Source: Bacteroidales bacterium UBA4116
GTDB lineage: Bacteria; Bacteroidota; Bacteroidia; Bacteroidales; Tannerellaceae
Assembly: GCA_002381645.1 (NCBI GenBank)
Contig: DFXE01000011.1
Coordinates: 234,419 to 298,418 of the forward strand
Length of the DNA: 64,000 nt
Reading direction: 5' to 3'
A model generated the notes under the pieces. That model was not told the DNA's origin and made no database searches. It was given only the letters and a program-made list of their open reading frames with translations. The translations under genes were made by a program, and so were the position numbers. Shown in pieces: positions 9,139 to 18,714 of the stretch (the first letter of the stretch is position 1; each line of letters opens with the position of its first letter).

Positions 9139-9250
9139 AAACTTCACCAACATTTATTCAAACCATTACCGACTTTTTATTAAACCATCACCAACTATTT
9201 TTAGAAACACTACCAACTCTTGAGCAAACCATTAGCAACTTTTTCAACCC
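9139..9250. repeat. Degenerate tandem array, five units of 21-23 bp
   Basis: Units begin with AAAC at 9139, 9160, 9182, 9205 and 9226, then a core close to CATTACCAAC and a T-rich tail; a sixth partial unit may start near 9246. Spacing is 21, 22, 23 and 21 bases, about two helical turns. It lies in the 724-base non-coding stretch 8970-9693 between the T9SS cargo gene and susC locus 2; the rest of that stretch is AT-rich with a hairpin (9082) and the susC promoter (9573). No reading frame covers it. Function unknown. Confidence 0.65.
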
Positions 9251-9572
9251 GTTGATTTAAATAATTAATATACCGTAACTGATCATTCACGTTTGATACT
9301 ATCTATTGTGTAAAACTCAATTCAATCAAAAATAGTGTTTTAAATAAATGATTTTAACAATCTGTAAGCAAAATTAATTTGTGAAGCACTATTTAATTCT
9401 GAAATTAATATAGATAAATCTAAAAAAATATAAATTTGATGTTATTGTGATATTTTTACTCAAATTTTATTGCTTTTGCAAAAAAGCGCTAATTATATTC
9501 TTTTTTTACACTGGTATTTGAAATTATTCAAAAAAAAGTAATAAAATGATTTTATTTAATAACTTTTATTTT

Positions 9573-9693
9573 TAGTTTTGTGTGTCAAGCCTCTGCTTTT
9601 ACTATCCAAAGATGTCAAAAGGTGTAAATTGGGTAAGTTGTGAAAATGTAAAGGTACTTTAGGATGCGTGTTAATTAAATCAAAAGAGTGTTT
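9573..9693 (+). promoter_or_regulatory. Promoter and conserved leader of susC locus 2
   Basis: TAgtTTTG at 9573-9580 matches the -7 consensus. The stretch TTAGTTTTGTGTGTCAAGCC and the following CTCTGCTTTT recur almost unchanged before susC locus 3 (15361-15390). The last 28 bases before the ATG (GTGTTAATTAAATC, AAAAGAGTGTTT) are shared by all three susC genes. The untranslated leader would be about 110 bases. Confidence 0.6.
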
Positions 9694-12600
9694 ATGGAAA
9701 AAAAGTGGACTTATCTTTTATTATGCTTAGTATTAAGCATTGGGTTCGTGACTGCTCAAACCACCAGGATAACCGGAACGGTTATATCTGCTGAAGACAA
9801 CGAGCCTGTTATTGGTGCTTCCTTAATAGTAAAAGGAACAACCACAGGTACAGTAACAAATTTTGATGGTGCATTTTCATTGGATGTACCATCTGATGCA
9901 AGAACCTTACTGGTTTCATACATTGGTATGCAAACCCAGGAACTACCCATCCGTCCGACCATGAATATTGTGATGCGTACGGATGCCCGGGCTTTGGATG
10001 AAGTTGTGGTAACAGCTTTAGGTATCAGGAGGAGTGAAAAAGTCCTTGGTTATGCAGCTTCTACCGTTAAAGCGGAAGAGATTACCGCTGCTCAATCAGG
10101 TTCAGTAATGGGTAGCCTTAGTGGAAAAGTTGCCGGTGTAAATATTTCCGGTGCAGGATCGACCGGGGGATCCCAGAATGTGATTATCCGTGGTATTTCC
10201 TCCCTGACGGGAAGTAACCAGCCTCTTTATGTGGTAGATGGTGTTCCTATTACCAATGAACGTGGAGCGGGAGCTACGAGTACTACCAATGTTGATGCCG
10301 ACTTTGGTAACTCGGCTAACGATATCAATCCTGAAAATGTAGAATCGGTTACTATTCTGAAAGGTGCGTCGGCAACTGCATTATACGGTTCGCGTGCGGC
10401 TAACGGTGTGATTATGATAACAACCAAGAAAGCCACTCAGGAAAAGCTAAGTATAACTTATAACGGTGCCTTTACCGCTTCCAATGTGTTGCGTGTAATG
10501 CAAACACAAGACCTTTTCGGACAAGGCTGGGGATCGTGGTCGCGCAGTGAAAACGGTTCATGGGGACCCCGGTTAGACGGTTCGATGCGTGAATGGGGAT
10601 CCAATCAATTAGAAACTCCTATGGTAAAACCATTTTCATATGTAAAAAATAACCTCCGGGATTTTTACCAGACCGGATTAGAAATGAATAATAATGTCTC
10701 TGTGCGTTATGGAACATCGGCTGTGGGTATAGTTGCCTCTTATGGTAATCTTACTTCAGATGGTATCCTGCCGAATGAAGGGGATAAATTTTCAAGAAAT
10801 AACTTTTTCCTAAGGGGATATGCCAATATAGACAAATTCAGTATTGACGCTTCTATGGAATATACCCGTAAAGATATAAACCGGGCACAGGCTATGGATA
10901 TGGAATTATTACAACATGGGGTAGACGTTAATTATCGTGATATGAAAGATTATAACGACGAACGCTTCAATACGGATAATTATTATACTTTTTATGCTAA
11001 TAACCCATACTGGCAGATAGATAATTTCAGATATCAGTTCCAGGATGACAAAGTGGCCGGAAGGGTTGAATTAGGATACCAGATATTAGAAGGATTAAAA
11101 GCGACTGGTAGGCTCGGGGGAGATTTTTCCAATGAAAGAACACAGAACAAAAAGGCAAAAGTAAGTTATGCTCCGGGTTCGTATAGTGATCTGGGAGGAA
11201 AAAACCCGGAAAAAGGATATTATGGCGAGCATAGGTTTAACCGTTCCCAGATTGATGCTACCGCTTTTTTAACTGCAAATTATACGGTAGGTGATTTCGC
11301 AATAGGCGGATCTGCCGGATGGAATTTAAATGTTCGCAATTATGGTTATACCGGAGGTTATGTAGACGGTATGGATATTCCGGGTTGGTATAATTTACTT
11401 AATACAGCTTCTGCCGCTACCATTGAGACGTATAATGAAAGTCGCCGGTTAGTAGGGGCTTTTGCTGTTGCGGAAGTAGGATTTAGAGATTATCTGTTCC
11501 TGAATCTTTCAGCGCGAAACGATTGGTCATCTACTTTACCTATTGATAAAAATAGTTTCTTTTACGGGGGAGCTAACATATCTTTTCTACTGACTGAACT
11601 TATGCCTGAACTTAAAGCCAGTAACGTAGACTTTTTGAAATTACGCGCCGCTATCGGACAAACCGGTAATGATGCGAACGTATACCGTACAAAAGGTTGG
11701 TATAATACATTAACCAATAGTAACTCTACCTATTATTATACCTGGTTACCCATTGGTGGTGTTTCCGGTTTAACGTTGCACAACCGTTTAGCCAGTACAG
11801 ATTTGAAACCTGAAATTTCCACCGAATATGAATTAGGTATAACCGGAAATTTCTTCGGAAACAGAATCACTATAGATGCAGCCTATTACGATAAGCAGAC
11901 AAAGAACCAAATTGTGGGTGCTGCGTTACCTCCGGAAACAGGTTATACTACAGAAACCAAAAATATAGGAAAAATCCAAAACCGTGGGGTTGAGCTTTTG
12001 GTTGATGTTGTTCCTGTACGTACAAGAGACTGGGAGTGGAATGTAGGCTGGACTTTCTCTAAAAATGAAAGTAAAGTAAAAGAATTATGGGAAGGCACTA
12101 AGGAAATGTCACTCGGACTGTGGACAAGCTACCGGGGCGTAGAATTTATGGCCATTGAGGGCGAACCTGTAGGTGTTTACAGGATTCCTGCTGCTGCTAA
12201 AGTGGAAGATGAAAATAGTCCGTATTACGGATACACCATTGTAAATAATAATGGATATATAACTACCAGTAATACGGAAAAAGATATAGTGGGAAAAGCC
12301 GACCCCGATTTTATGATGGGATTTAATACAACAGTTAAGTACAAAGATTTTTCTTTGCGTATTGTCGGCGATTGGCGGAAAGGTGGTCATATGTATTCAT
12401 CTACATCCTATATATCGCATTTTAATGGTAATTCCACGCAGACGGTATTTAATGAACGTAACCCCTATGTAATACCTAATTCGGTTAAAGTGGTGAATGG
12501 AGAATATGTGGAAAATAACATACCAGTTACGGTTCCTAATATGCCTAATGCACAGGGTAATTATTCATTTAATCCTGAAGTCCGTAACCATATGGTGATC

Positions 12601-12855
12601 CCCAGGGATTATTTTAAAGTCAGGGAAATTGTGTTATCTTATAAGGTTCCGTCTTCTTTCTTAAGCAAGACACCGATATCAGCAGCTTCCGTTAGCTTTA
12701 TCGGCCGGAATCTTTTCTTGTTCACTCCTAAATTGAATAATTATATCGATCCTGAAGCTACGAATTTGGGTAATGATTTGGCATCCTTGCTTGGAGAAAC
12801 ATCAGGTACCAGTTCTACACGCAATATCGGTATTGGTTTAAATGTTACATTTTAA
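9694..12855 (+). CDS. SusC/RagA-family TonB-dependent outer membrane transporter (locus 2)
   Basis: A 1053-residue transporter: signal peptide 1-22, carboxypeptidase-regulatory-like domain about 25-100, LDEVVVTALG segment, plug, SusC signature ILKGASATALYGSRAANG near 225, and a barrel ending GIGLNVTF. The ATG at 9694 is used; a GTG two codons earlier is in the conserved leader. Its head is about as similar to locus 3 as two recent copies, whereas the barrel and loops differ strongly, so the ligand should differ. susD follows after 20 bases and a small lipoprotein after that. Confidence 0.96.
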   Translation: MEKKWTYLLLCLVLSIGFVTAQTTRITGTVISAEDNEPVIGASLIVKGTTTGTVTNFDGAFSLDVPSDARTLLVSYIGMQTQELPIRPTMNIVMRTDARALDEVVVTALGIRRSEKVLGYAASTVKAEEITAAQSGSVMGSLSGKVAGVNISGAGSTGGSQNVIIRGISSLTGSNQPLYVVDGVPITNERGAGATSTTNVDADFGNSANDINPENVESVTILKGASATALYGSRAANGVIMITTKKATQEKLSITYNGAFTASNVLRVMQTQDLFGQGWGSWSRSENGSWGPRLDGSMREWGSNQLETPMVKPFSYVKNNLRDFYQTGLEMNNNVSVRYGTSAVGIVASYGNLTSDGILPNEGDKFSRNNFFLRGYANIDKFSIDASMEYTRKDINRAQAMDMELLQHGVDVNYRDMKDYNDERFNTDNYYTFYANNPYWQIDNFRYQFQDDKVAGRVELGYQILEGLKATGRLGGDFSNERTQNKKAKVSYAPGSYSDLGGKNPEKGYYGEHRFNRSQIDATAFLTANYTVGDFAIGGSAGWNLNVRNYGYTGGYVDGMDIPGWYNLLNTASAATIETYNESRRLVGAFAVAEVGFRDYLFLNLSARNDWSSTLPIDKNSFFYGGANISFLLTELMPELKASNVDFLKLRAAIGQTGNDANVYRTKGWYNTLTNSNSTYYYTWLPIGGVSGLTLHNRLASTDLKPEISTEYELGITGNFFGNRITIDAAYYDKQTKNQIVGAALPPETGYTTETKNIGKIQNRGVELLVDVVPVRTRDWEWNVGWTFSKNESKVKELWEGTKEMSLGLWTSYRGVEFMAIEGEPVGVYRIPAAAKVEDENSPYYGYTIVNNNGYITTSNTEKDIVGKADPDFMMGFNTTVKYKDFSLRIVGDWRKGGHMYSSTSYISHFNGNSTQTVFNERNPYVIPNSVKVVNGEYVENNIPVTVPNMPNAQGNYSFNPEVRNHMVIPRDYFKVREIVLSYKVPSSFLSKTPISAASVSFIGRNLFLFTPKLNNYIDPEATNLGNDLASLLGETSGTSSTRNIGIGLNVTF

Positions 12856-12875
12856 GATTTCAAAAAAGAAAATTT

Positions 12876-14432
12876 ATGAAACTGAAAAAGATATTATCAA
12901 TAGGAATAATAGTAGGGATTTTGAGCGGATCGTTTATTTCGTGTAACGATTATTTGGATATAAACGAAAACCCTAATTTCCCGACGGAAGCAACTTTGCA
13001 AACGTTACTGCCTTCCATAGGAGCTACGACGATCGCCCAGATAGGCTTAAATGGAGCATTGATAGGATCGATGTGGATGCAGCACACCACACAGGGAAAT
13101 ACGACTAATCAATATAATTCATTGGTAAATTACAGTGTAACCGTTAGCAGTTATAATGCATTTTGGACAAACGCTTATGCGAATACTCTTCCTGATATAC
13201 AGCTGCTTTTGCAAAAAGCCGAAGAAGAAGGAGCATGGAATTACTGGGTAATCGGAAGAATACTGGAAGCATTTAACTATCATTTCCTTACGGATATGTA
13301 TGGGGATATTCCTTTTACAGAAGCTTTGCGGGCAGATGAAATTAAAGCGCCTAAATATGATGATAGTAAAACGGTGGTTTATCCGGCAATTCTTGCTATG
13401 CTGGATGAAGCTATTGCAAAAGAATCACAAGCAAAGGCAAATTCAAATCCTAACATAGGTAATGCGGATTATTACTTTAATGGAGATATGGATAAATGGA
13501 TAGCATTTGCTAAAACATTAAAACTTAAATTACTGATGCGTGATTTTGAAACGAACAGAGCACAAATTACAGCTATCCTGGATGCCGGCGGACTTTTGCA
13601 GGAAGACTGTGCGATGACCGCTTTTGAAGATGCAACCAATAAAGGAAATCCTTTTTACGAATATAATATTCGTCAATTGAATACAGTAGAAAATGTACGT
13701 GCCTGCCATACATTTACCGAATTCCTGATCCATGCGGAAGATCCCCGTATTGAACAATATTATGAGGTCACCAATTATGCCAAGCAACAAATGGCAGAAG
13801 GAAAAGATGTAACAATTCGTGAAATGTACGGAGGGTTACCCTGCGGAACAAAGCCTTCTGCAGAAGAAGAAGATGCTGATGCTGTACCATTGATCAAGTC
13901 ATCCAGATATTTACAATCCTATGATGATCCTGCTTACCTGATGAATAGTGCGGAAATTTCCTTTTTACAGGCTGAAGCATATGCACGTTTAGGAGATAAA
14001 ACAAAAGCTAAGACACATTATGATGAAGGTGTTTCAAGAGCATTTGCCCGTTGGGGCTATGATGCTTCCTCGTTCATTGCAGCGGATGGGGTATATGTAT
14101 TTAAAGATTCTTCATTGGATGAAATGCTGAAATATATTCTTACCCAGAAATGGGTTGCTTCGGCAAAGGCAAATGCCTGGGATGCATTTTTCGACAGGAA
14201 CAGAACTGGAATTCCGGAGATCAGTACAGCTGAAAAAGTACGTGTAAGTAATATTACCCCTGGTTTAGTTGATGGATATGAATTAGGTACGTTAGTAGCT
14301 CCGGGAAGTACGGAGTTGCAAGTGAATGAATTTCCCAAACGTATGCTGGTACCACATATATCTTCTGCAACTAACCCGAACGCTCCGGAACCCAAAAATG
14401 TTACAGAACCTATGTGGTGGCATAAAAATTAA
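12876..14432 (+). CDS. SusD-like nutrient-binding lipoprotein (locus 2)
   Basis: 518 residues, lipobox FISC with lipidated Cys23, then NDYLDINENPNFPTE, the N-D/E-N-P start typical of the SusD-like_2 family. Further family landmarks: MYGDIPFTEAL about 142-152, FNGDMDKWIAFAKTLKLKLLMR about 200-220, AEISFLQAEAYARLG, and the C-terminal EPMWWHKN. Forms the surface lid of the preceding SusC. The following gene starts 32 bases later and is probably co-transcribed. Confidence 0.92.
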   Translation: MKLKKILSIGIIVGILSGSFISCNDYLDINENPNFPTEATLQTLLPSIGATTIAQIGLNGALIGSMWMQHTTQGNTTNQYNSLVNYSVTVSSYNAFWTNAYANTLPDIQLLLQKAEEEGAWNYWVIGRILEAFNYHFLTDMYGDIPFTEALRADEIKAPKYDDSKTVVYPAILAMLDEAIAKESQAKANSNPNIGNADYYFNGDMDKWIAFAKTLKLKLLMRDFETNRAQITAILDAGGLLQEDCAMTAFEDATNKGNPFYEYNIRQLNTVENVRACHTFTEFLIHAEDPRIEQYYEVTNYAKQQMAEGKDVTIREMYGGLPCGTKPSAEEEDADAVPLIKSSRYLQSYDDPAYLMNSAEISFLQAEAYARLGDKTKAKTHYDEGVSRAFARWGYDASSFIAADGVYVFKDSSLDEMLKYILTQKWVASAKANAWDAFFDRNRTGIPEISTAEKVRVSNITPGLVDGYELGTLVAPGSTELQVNEFPKRMLVPHISSATNPNAPEPKNVTEPMWWHKN

Positions 14433-14464
14433 GTAGTAAATTGAATAATAAATTGTATATGATT

Positions 14465-14977
14465 ATGAAGTATTTAAAAAATATATTTTTTATACTATTG
14501 GCAGTTATTGCTTTTTCAGCATGTGAAACATATGGTGATTATGATATTGATTATACTCCTATACATCCTTTAGGTGGTCAATATAGAATACATGTATTGA
14601 ATCAGGCAGGAGATACGCTTTTGAGGGACTATTGCTATATTGCCAATACTACGGATTACGCAACGGATAAATGCTGGATCAGGATAGGCAATTATAATGC
14701 TAACCCTGAGAATGAATGGGCTATCAATGGAAAGATTAGTTGTGACATAAGTAGTCTTACTTTTTCCGGATCATCTATTGAAAATCTGGCTGGTAATGTT
14801 CCTTCATCTACTGAAACGTTTTCTGTTAGTGATGGAATGGTGGTGTTAGATGGAATGACTACAGAAATCTCTAAGACTACAACTGATAAAATATCTTTTT
14901 CTTTTACTAATTCACGTTACCCGGGACAAATATTTAAAGCAGATGGCTATCGTTATACCGGATGGGGAGGAGATTGA
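14465..14977 (+). CDS. Small lipoprotein of the lipid-binding (Lipid_bd-like) family, susCD-associated
   Basis: A 170-residue lipoprotein: MKYLKN start, hydrophobic segment and lipobox FSAC (Cys20), then ETYGDYDIDYTP and a beta-rich body with a lipocalin-like pattern (GGQYRIHVLNQAG, DKCWIRIGNY, ISFSFTNSRYPGQIFKADG). Proteins of this size and pattern often follow susD genes in Bacteroidales and are annotated as putative lipid-binding hydrolases, without proven activity. The frame is open to a TTG at 14441 and another ATG at 14459; 14465 gives the most usual signal peptide. It is the last gene of locus 2, before the terminator at 15017. Confidence 0.65.
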   Translation: MKYLKNIFFILLAVIAFSACETYGDYDIDYTPIHPLGGQYRIHVLNQAGDTLLRDYCYIANTTDYATDKCWIRIGNYNANPENEWAINGKISCDISSLTFSGSSIENLAGNVPSSTETFSVSDGMVVLDGMTTEISKTTTDKISFSFTNSRYPGQIFKADGYRYTGWGGD

Positions 14978-15016
14978 GCAAGTAAAATTATGCAGGATAA
15001 ATAATCAATCCATAAA

Positions 15017-15046
15017 AAAGAGCCCGGTATTATACCGGGCTCTTTC
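15017..15046 (+). terminator. Terminator of locus 2
   Basis: Strong stem GAGCCCGGTA/TACCGGGCTC with a 3-base loop, flanked by an A-run on the left and CTTT on the right. An AT-rich spacer with no gene follows up to the susC locus 3 leader; a 71-residue open frame across this terminator is not a gene. Confidence 0.85.
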
Positions 15047-15361
15047 ATTATTAACCATTTACAACGTACGCCATAAGAGTAAATTTTTCTTCTTAGAAGA
15101 AATTATTTTATATAGGAAATTCATATTTTTTATTATAAATAGATTAAACAATTTGTAAGCTTGCGTGACTTTTTTAAAGTCATACATCTTTTGAATAAGT
15201 AATTTGAAGCAAAAAAATGTCAAAAAAAGTGATAATGTGATATTTTAATTCAGATTTTATATATTGACAAATTGATTTTTTAATATTATTTTTTATTTCT
15301 AATGGATAAAATTCTGTGAAAAAAAACATTAAAATGATTTTTTTTATATGCGCATTATTGT

Positions 15362-15486
15362 TAGTTTTGCGTGTAAAACCTCTACTTTTTCCACTTTGAA
15401 ATATAAAAGTTATAAAATAGAACAAACCCTTTCAGAAGTGCTAACTAATAATAATGTGTGTTAATTAAAAATCAAAAAGAGTGTTT
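15362..15486 (+). promoter_or_regulatory. Promoter and conserved leader of susC locus 3
   Basis: TAgtTTTG at 15362-15369, then GCGTGTAAAACCTCTACTTTTT, closely matching the locus 2 leader. Upstream AAAATGATTTT is also shared with locus 2 (9543-9553). The last bases before the ATG (GTGTTAATTAAAAATC, AAAAAGAGTGTTT, 15459-15486) are the element shared by all three loci. Confidence 0.6.
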
Positions 15487-18400
15487 ATGGAAAGAAGATT
15501 GACTTATCTTTTAATGTGCTTAGTCTTAAGCATTGGACTGGTAACAGCTCAGACAACCCGGATAACCGGTACGGTTATTTCTGCTGAGGATAACGAGCCG
15601 GTTATTGGTGCTTCCTTAGTTGTAAAAGGAACAACTACGGGAACAGTAACAAACTTTGATGGTACATTTTCGCTAGATGTACCTGCAGATGCAAGAACAT
15701 TGGTTGTTTCATACATTGGTATGCAAACACAGGAACTACCTATCCGGGCAACTATGAATATCACTTTACGTACAGATGCCCAAGCTCTGGATGAAGTGGT
15801 TGTTACCGCTTTAGGATTAACAAGGGAAAAAAAATCATTGGGTTATGCAGTTCAGGAAGTTAAATCTGAAGAATTGACCCAGGCAGGGCAAATGTCATTG
15901 ACCGGATCCTTAACCGGAAAAATTGCCGGTGTACAGGTAAATCAATTCGGGGGTAGTGTCGGCTCATCTGCCCGTATTTCCGTTCGGGGTAACTCTTCTT
16001 TAAGTAATGACCAGCAACCGTTGATTGTAGTCGACGGTGTACCTATCTCAAATGAAGCTACCCGTACAGGTAATCATAATTATGTCGGAGTGGATTACGG
16101 TTCAGGTTTAAATGATATTAATCCTGAAGATATTGCATCAGTAACCGTATTAAAGGGAGGATCAGCAGCACTGTATGGTATGCGTGCCGGTAACGGGGTA
16201 ATTTTAATAACCACTAAGTCGGGCAGGAACAATAAGGGTGTTACTGTTTCTTATGATGGAAACATAACAATGGACCGTGTATCTACACTTCCTAAGCTGC
16301 AAAATTCTTATGGACAAGGATACAATGGTGATGAATATCATTTTAATAACAGTAATTATACCGATTATCAAACCTATGCACAGGAAAAAAGTTTTAATTA
16401 TGGTTCAGTAAATTCTAATTTTGATGAATCCTGGGGGCCGAGGTTAGATGCCGGATTGAAATTGCGGCAATATGATAGTCCTGTTGGGGCTGACGGAGAA
16501 TTAATTGCTACAGACTGGATATCACGGAAGAATAATATAAAAGATTTTTTCCGGACCGGTTATTCCATGAACCATACCGTTTCTGTTTTATCTCAATCTG
16601 ATAAGTCCAGTACACGTGCGTCATTATCTTTCCGTGACCAGGCCGGTACGGTACCTAATACCGATCAAAAACGATATTCCGGACAGGTAAATACAAATGT
16701 AGAATTAAATAAATATGTAAGTTTTGATTTAAGCGCCAATTATACACGGACGGAAAGTGATAATATACCCGGTCAGGGATATGGTGGTAACAATCCGATT
16801 AATGGTTTATTTCTTTGGTCGGCACGTCAGATCAATATGAAAACGTTGAAAGAAAATTGGGATCAAAGAGATCCGGTTACAGGTGATTATACCTATTACA
16901 ACTGGAATAGCAGTTACCATATGAACCCTTATTTTACGGTTTATGAAAATACAAATAGTTTGCAAAGAGACCGTTTTTTTGCTAAATCTTCCTTATTTTA
17001 CCAACCGTTCGAGTTTTTAAAATTTGAGGGCCGGCTTGGTTTTGATTTTTATAATATCAAAGCATTTGAACGTCATTACAAAGATTATTCAGATTATCCG
17101 GAGGGAGGTTTCGAGCAGACTATTAATAAAAATAGCGAGTTGAATCTGGATTTTATAGCTTCATTCAATAAGACATTCGGCGAATTTAACATATCGGCAA
17201 TTGCAGGTGCAAATTATCGTGATGTGAATTGGGAACAGAACGTAATGGGGGCCTCTGCATTAACGGTAAAAGGTGCTTACACTATTGCAAATAAATCCGG
17301 TGATGCTATTGCCAAAATGGATCATAGTCATATCCGTTCCAATTCAATTTATGCAGCAGGCTCTGTGGGCTGGAGAAATCAGCTTTACCTCGATGTAAGC
17401 GCCCGTAATGACTGGAGTTCAACTATTAAGGATTCATTTTTTTATCCTTCGGTAAGTTTAAGCTGGATTGCTACGGAATCCTTCGACTGGCTAAAGAATG
17501 ATGTGGTATCATTCCTTAAATTGCGTGGGGGATGGGCGGAAATTGGTGCTGCGACTACAGCATATCGGAACCGTGCTTATTATTTAGCCAGGGATAATTC
17601 ATTTAATGGAGTTGCTCAAATGTATAGGGATAATATTTATCCGAATGTAAATCTGAAACCGGAAAGTATCAGAACATGGGAGGTAGGATTAGATGTAGGA
17701 TTCTTTAATGATCGTCTGCATGCTGATTTTGCCTACTATTATAAAACCACCAAAGACCAGATAATGGATGTACCTACTTCTCAGGTAACTGGATATACTT
17801 CGAGATTACTGAATGCTGGAGAAATTGAGAATAAGGGTATCGAGCTTCAGTTAAGAGGCGATATACTCCGCAATAATAACGGATTGAACTGGACCAGTAC
17901 ATTGAACTTTGCTAAAGACAAGAGTAAAATTATAGAGTTGTATCCGGGATTACCTACCTACCAGATGGGTTGGACCTGGGGGATTTCGAATTTAGCTGTA
18001 GAAGGAGAAGAATGGGGTATATTAAGCGGTACCGCATATGACCGTACGGATGACGGTGCAATAAAGGTAAACGCTAACGGATTGATTTTACCGGTATCCG
18101 GTCAGAAGATAGGTAGTGTTACCCCCGATTTCCTTATGGGCTGGCGAAATGATTTCAATTATAAAAACTTCTCATTTGGTATCTTCCTTGATTTACGTAT
18201 AGGCGGAGATATATGGTCACAGTCTATGAATCATGGATATTCAGCGGGAACAGCGGAATATACCGTGAAGAACGGCATACGTGAGCGTGCTATTGTAGCA
18301 GGTAAAGACATCATGACTGACGAACGGTTTGTTATGAATGCAGGTACAGCTGAAAATCCCAACTGGGTAACAAATACAATCGAAGTAGATGCACAGACAT

Positions 18401-18702
18401 GGTTTAGGGATGGGGGTGTTGCCGAAATGTATGTTTTTGACGGTTCTTATCTTAAATTACGCGAAGTTTTCGTAACCTATAATGTTCCTACATCATTTTT
18501 AGCAAAAACCAGGTATATCAGTAGAGCTACCGTATCGTTAGTGGGTTCGAACCTTGCTCTTCTTTGGGTACATAAATCGAACACAATGCGTTTAGATCCT
18601 GAAGCAGGCGGTGTATCAAGCGATAGTAGGGGCGTTGGTTTTGAACAAGCCTCAACTCCTTCTTCAAGAAGTTTTGGTATTAAATTAGGTCTTACATTTT
18701 AA
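15487..18702 (+). CDS. SusC/RagA-family TonB-dependent outer membrane transporter (locus 3)
   Basis: A 1071-residue transporter with the same layout as its two paralogues: signal peptide 1-22, carboxypeptidase-regulatory-like domain about 25-100, LDEVVVTALG, plug, SusC signature VLKGGSAALYGMRAGNG (one residue shorter than in loci 1 and 2), and a barrel ending GIKLGLTF. The leader and head are close to those of locus 2, the remainder is not. susD follows 12 bases after the stop. Confidence 0.96.
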   Translation: MERRLTYLLMCLVLSIGLVTAQTTRITGTVISAEDNEPVIGASLVVKGTTTGTVTNFDGTFSLDVPADARTLVVSYIGMQTQELPIRATMNITLRTDAQALDEVVVTALGLTREKKSLGYAVQEVKSEELTQAGQMSLTGSLTGKIAGVQVNQFGGSVGSSARISVRGNSSLSNDQQPLIVVDGVPISNEATRTGNHNYVGVDYGSGLNDINPEDIASVTVLKGGSAALYGMRAGNGVILITTKSGRNNKGVTVSYDGNITMDRVSTLPKLQNSYGQGYNGDEYHFNNSNYTDYQTYAQEKSFNYGSVNSNFDESWGPRLDAGLKLRQYDSPVGADGELIATDWISRKNNIKDFFRTGYSMNHTVSVLSQSDKSSTRASLSFRDQAGTVPNTDQKRYSGQVNTNVELNKYVSFDLSANYTRTESDNIPGQGYGGNNPINGLFLWSARQINMKTLKENWDQRDPVTGDYTYYNWNSSYHMNPYFTVYENTNSLQRDRFFAKSSLFYQPFEFLKFEGRLGFDFYNIKAFERHYKDYSDYPEGGFEQTINKNSELNLDFIASFNKTFGEFNISAIAGANYRDVNWEQNVMGASALTVKGAYTIANKSGDAIAKMDHSHIRSNSIYAAGSVGWRNQLYLDVSARNDWSSTIKDSFFYPSVSLSWIATESFDWLKNDVVSFLKLRGGWAEIGAATTAYRNRAYYLARDNSFNGVAQMYRDNIYPNVNLKPESIRTWEVGLDVGFFNDRLHADFAYYYKTTKDQIMDVPTSQVTGYTSRLLNAGEIENKGIELQLRGDILRNNNGLNWTSTLNFAKDKSKIIELYPGLPTYQMGWTWGISNLAVEGEEWGILSGTAYDRTDDGAIKVNANGLILPVSGQKIGSVTPDFLMGWRNDFNYKNFSFGIFLDLRIGGDIWSQSMNHGYSAGTAEYTVKNGIRERAIVAGKDIMTDERFVMNAGTAENPNWVTNTIEVDAQTWFRDGGVAEMYVFDGSYLKLREVFVTYNVPTSFLAKTRYISRATVSLVGSNLALLWVHKSNTMRLDPEAGGVSSDSRGVGFEQASTPSSRSFGIKLGLTF

Positions 18703-18714
18703 TTAACTGGGTAA

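Noticed and set aside
9139..9250. CRISPR array
   Set aside because: Units are only 21-23 bp, degenerate throughout, with no spacer/repeat alternation and no cas genes.
14943..15158. 71-residue open frame overlapping the end of the lipid-binding-like gene
   Set aside because: Runs across a strong terminator and overlaps the real gene in another frame.
15180..15425. 81-residue minus-strand frame upstream of susC locus 3
   Set aside because: Lies over the conserved susC promoter and leader; composition follows the AT-rich DNA and not a protein.
9300..15490. Invertible promoters (phase variation) at the susC loci
   Set aside because: I looked for inverted repeats flanking the promoters and found none, and there is no recombinase in the window. 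The shared leaders are direct repeats.
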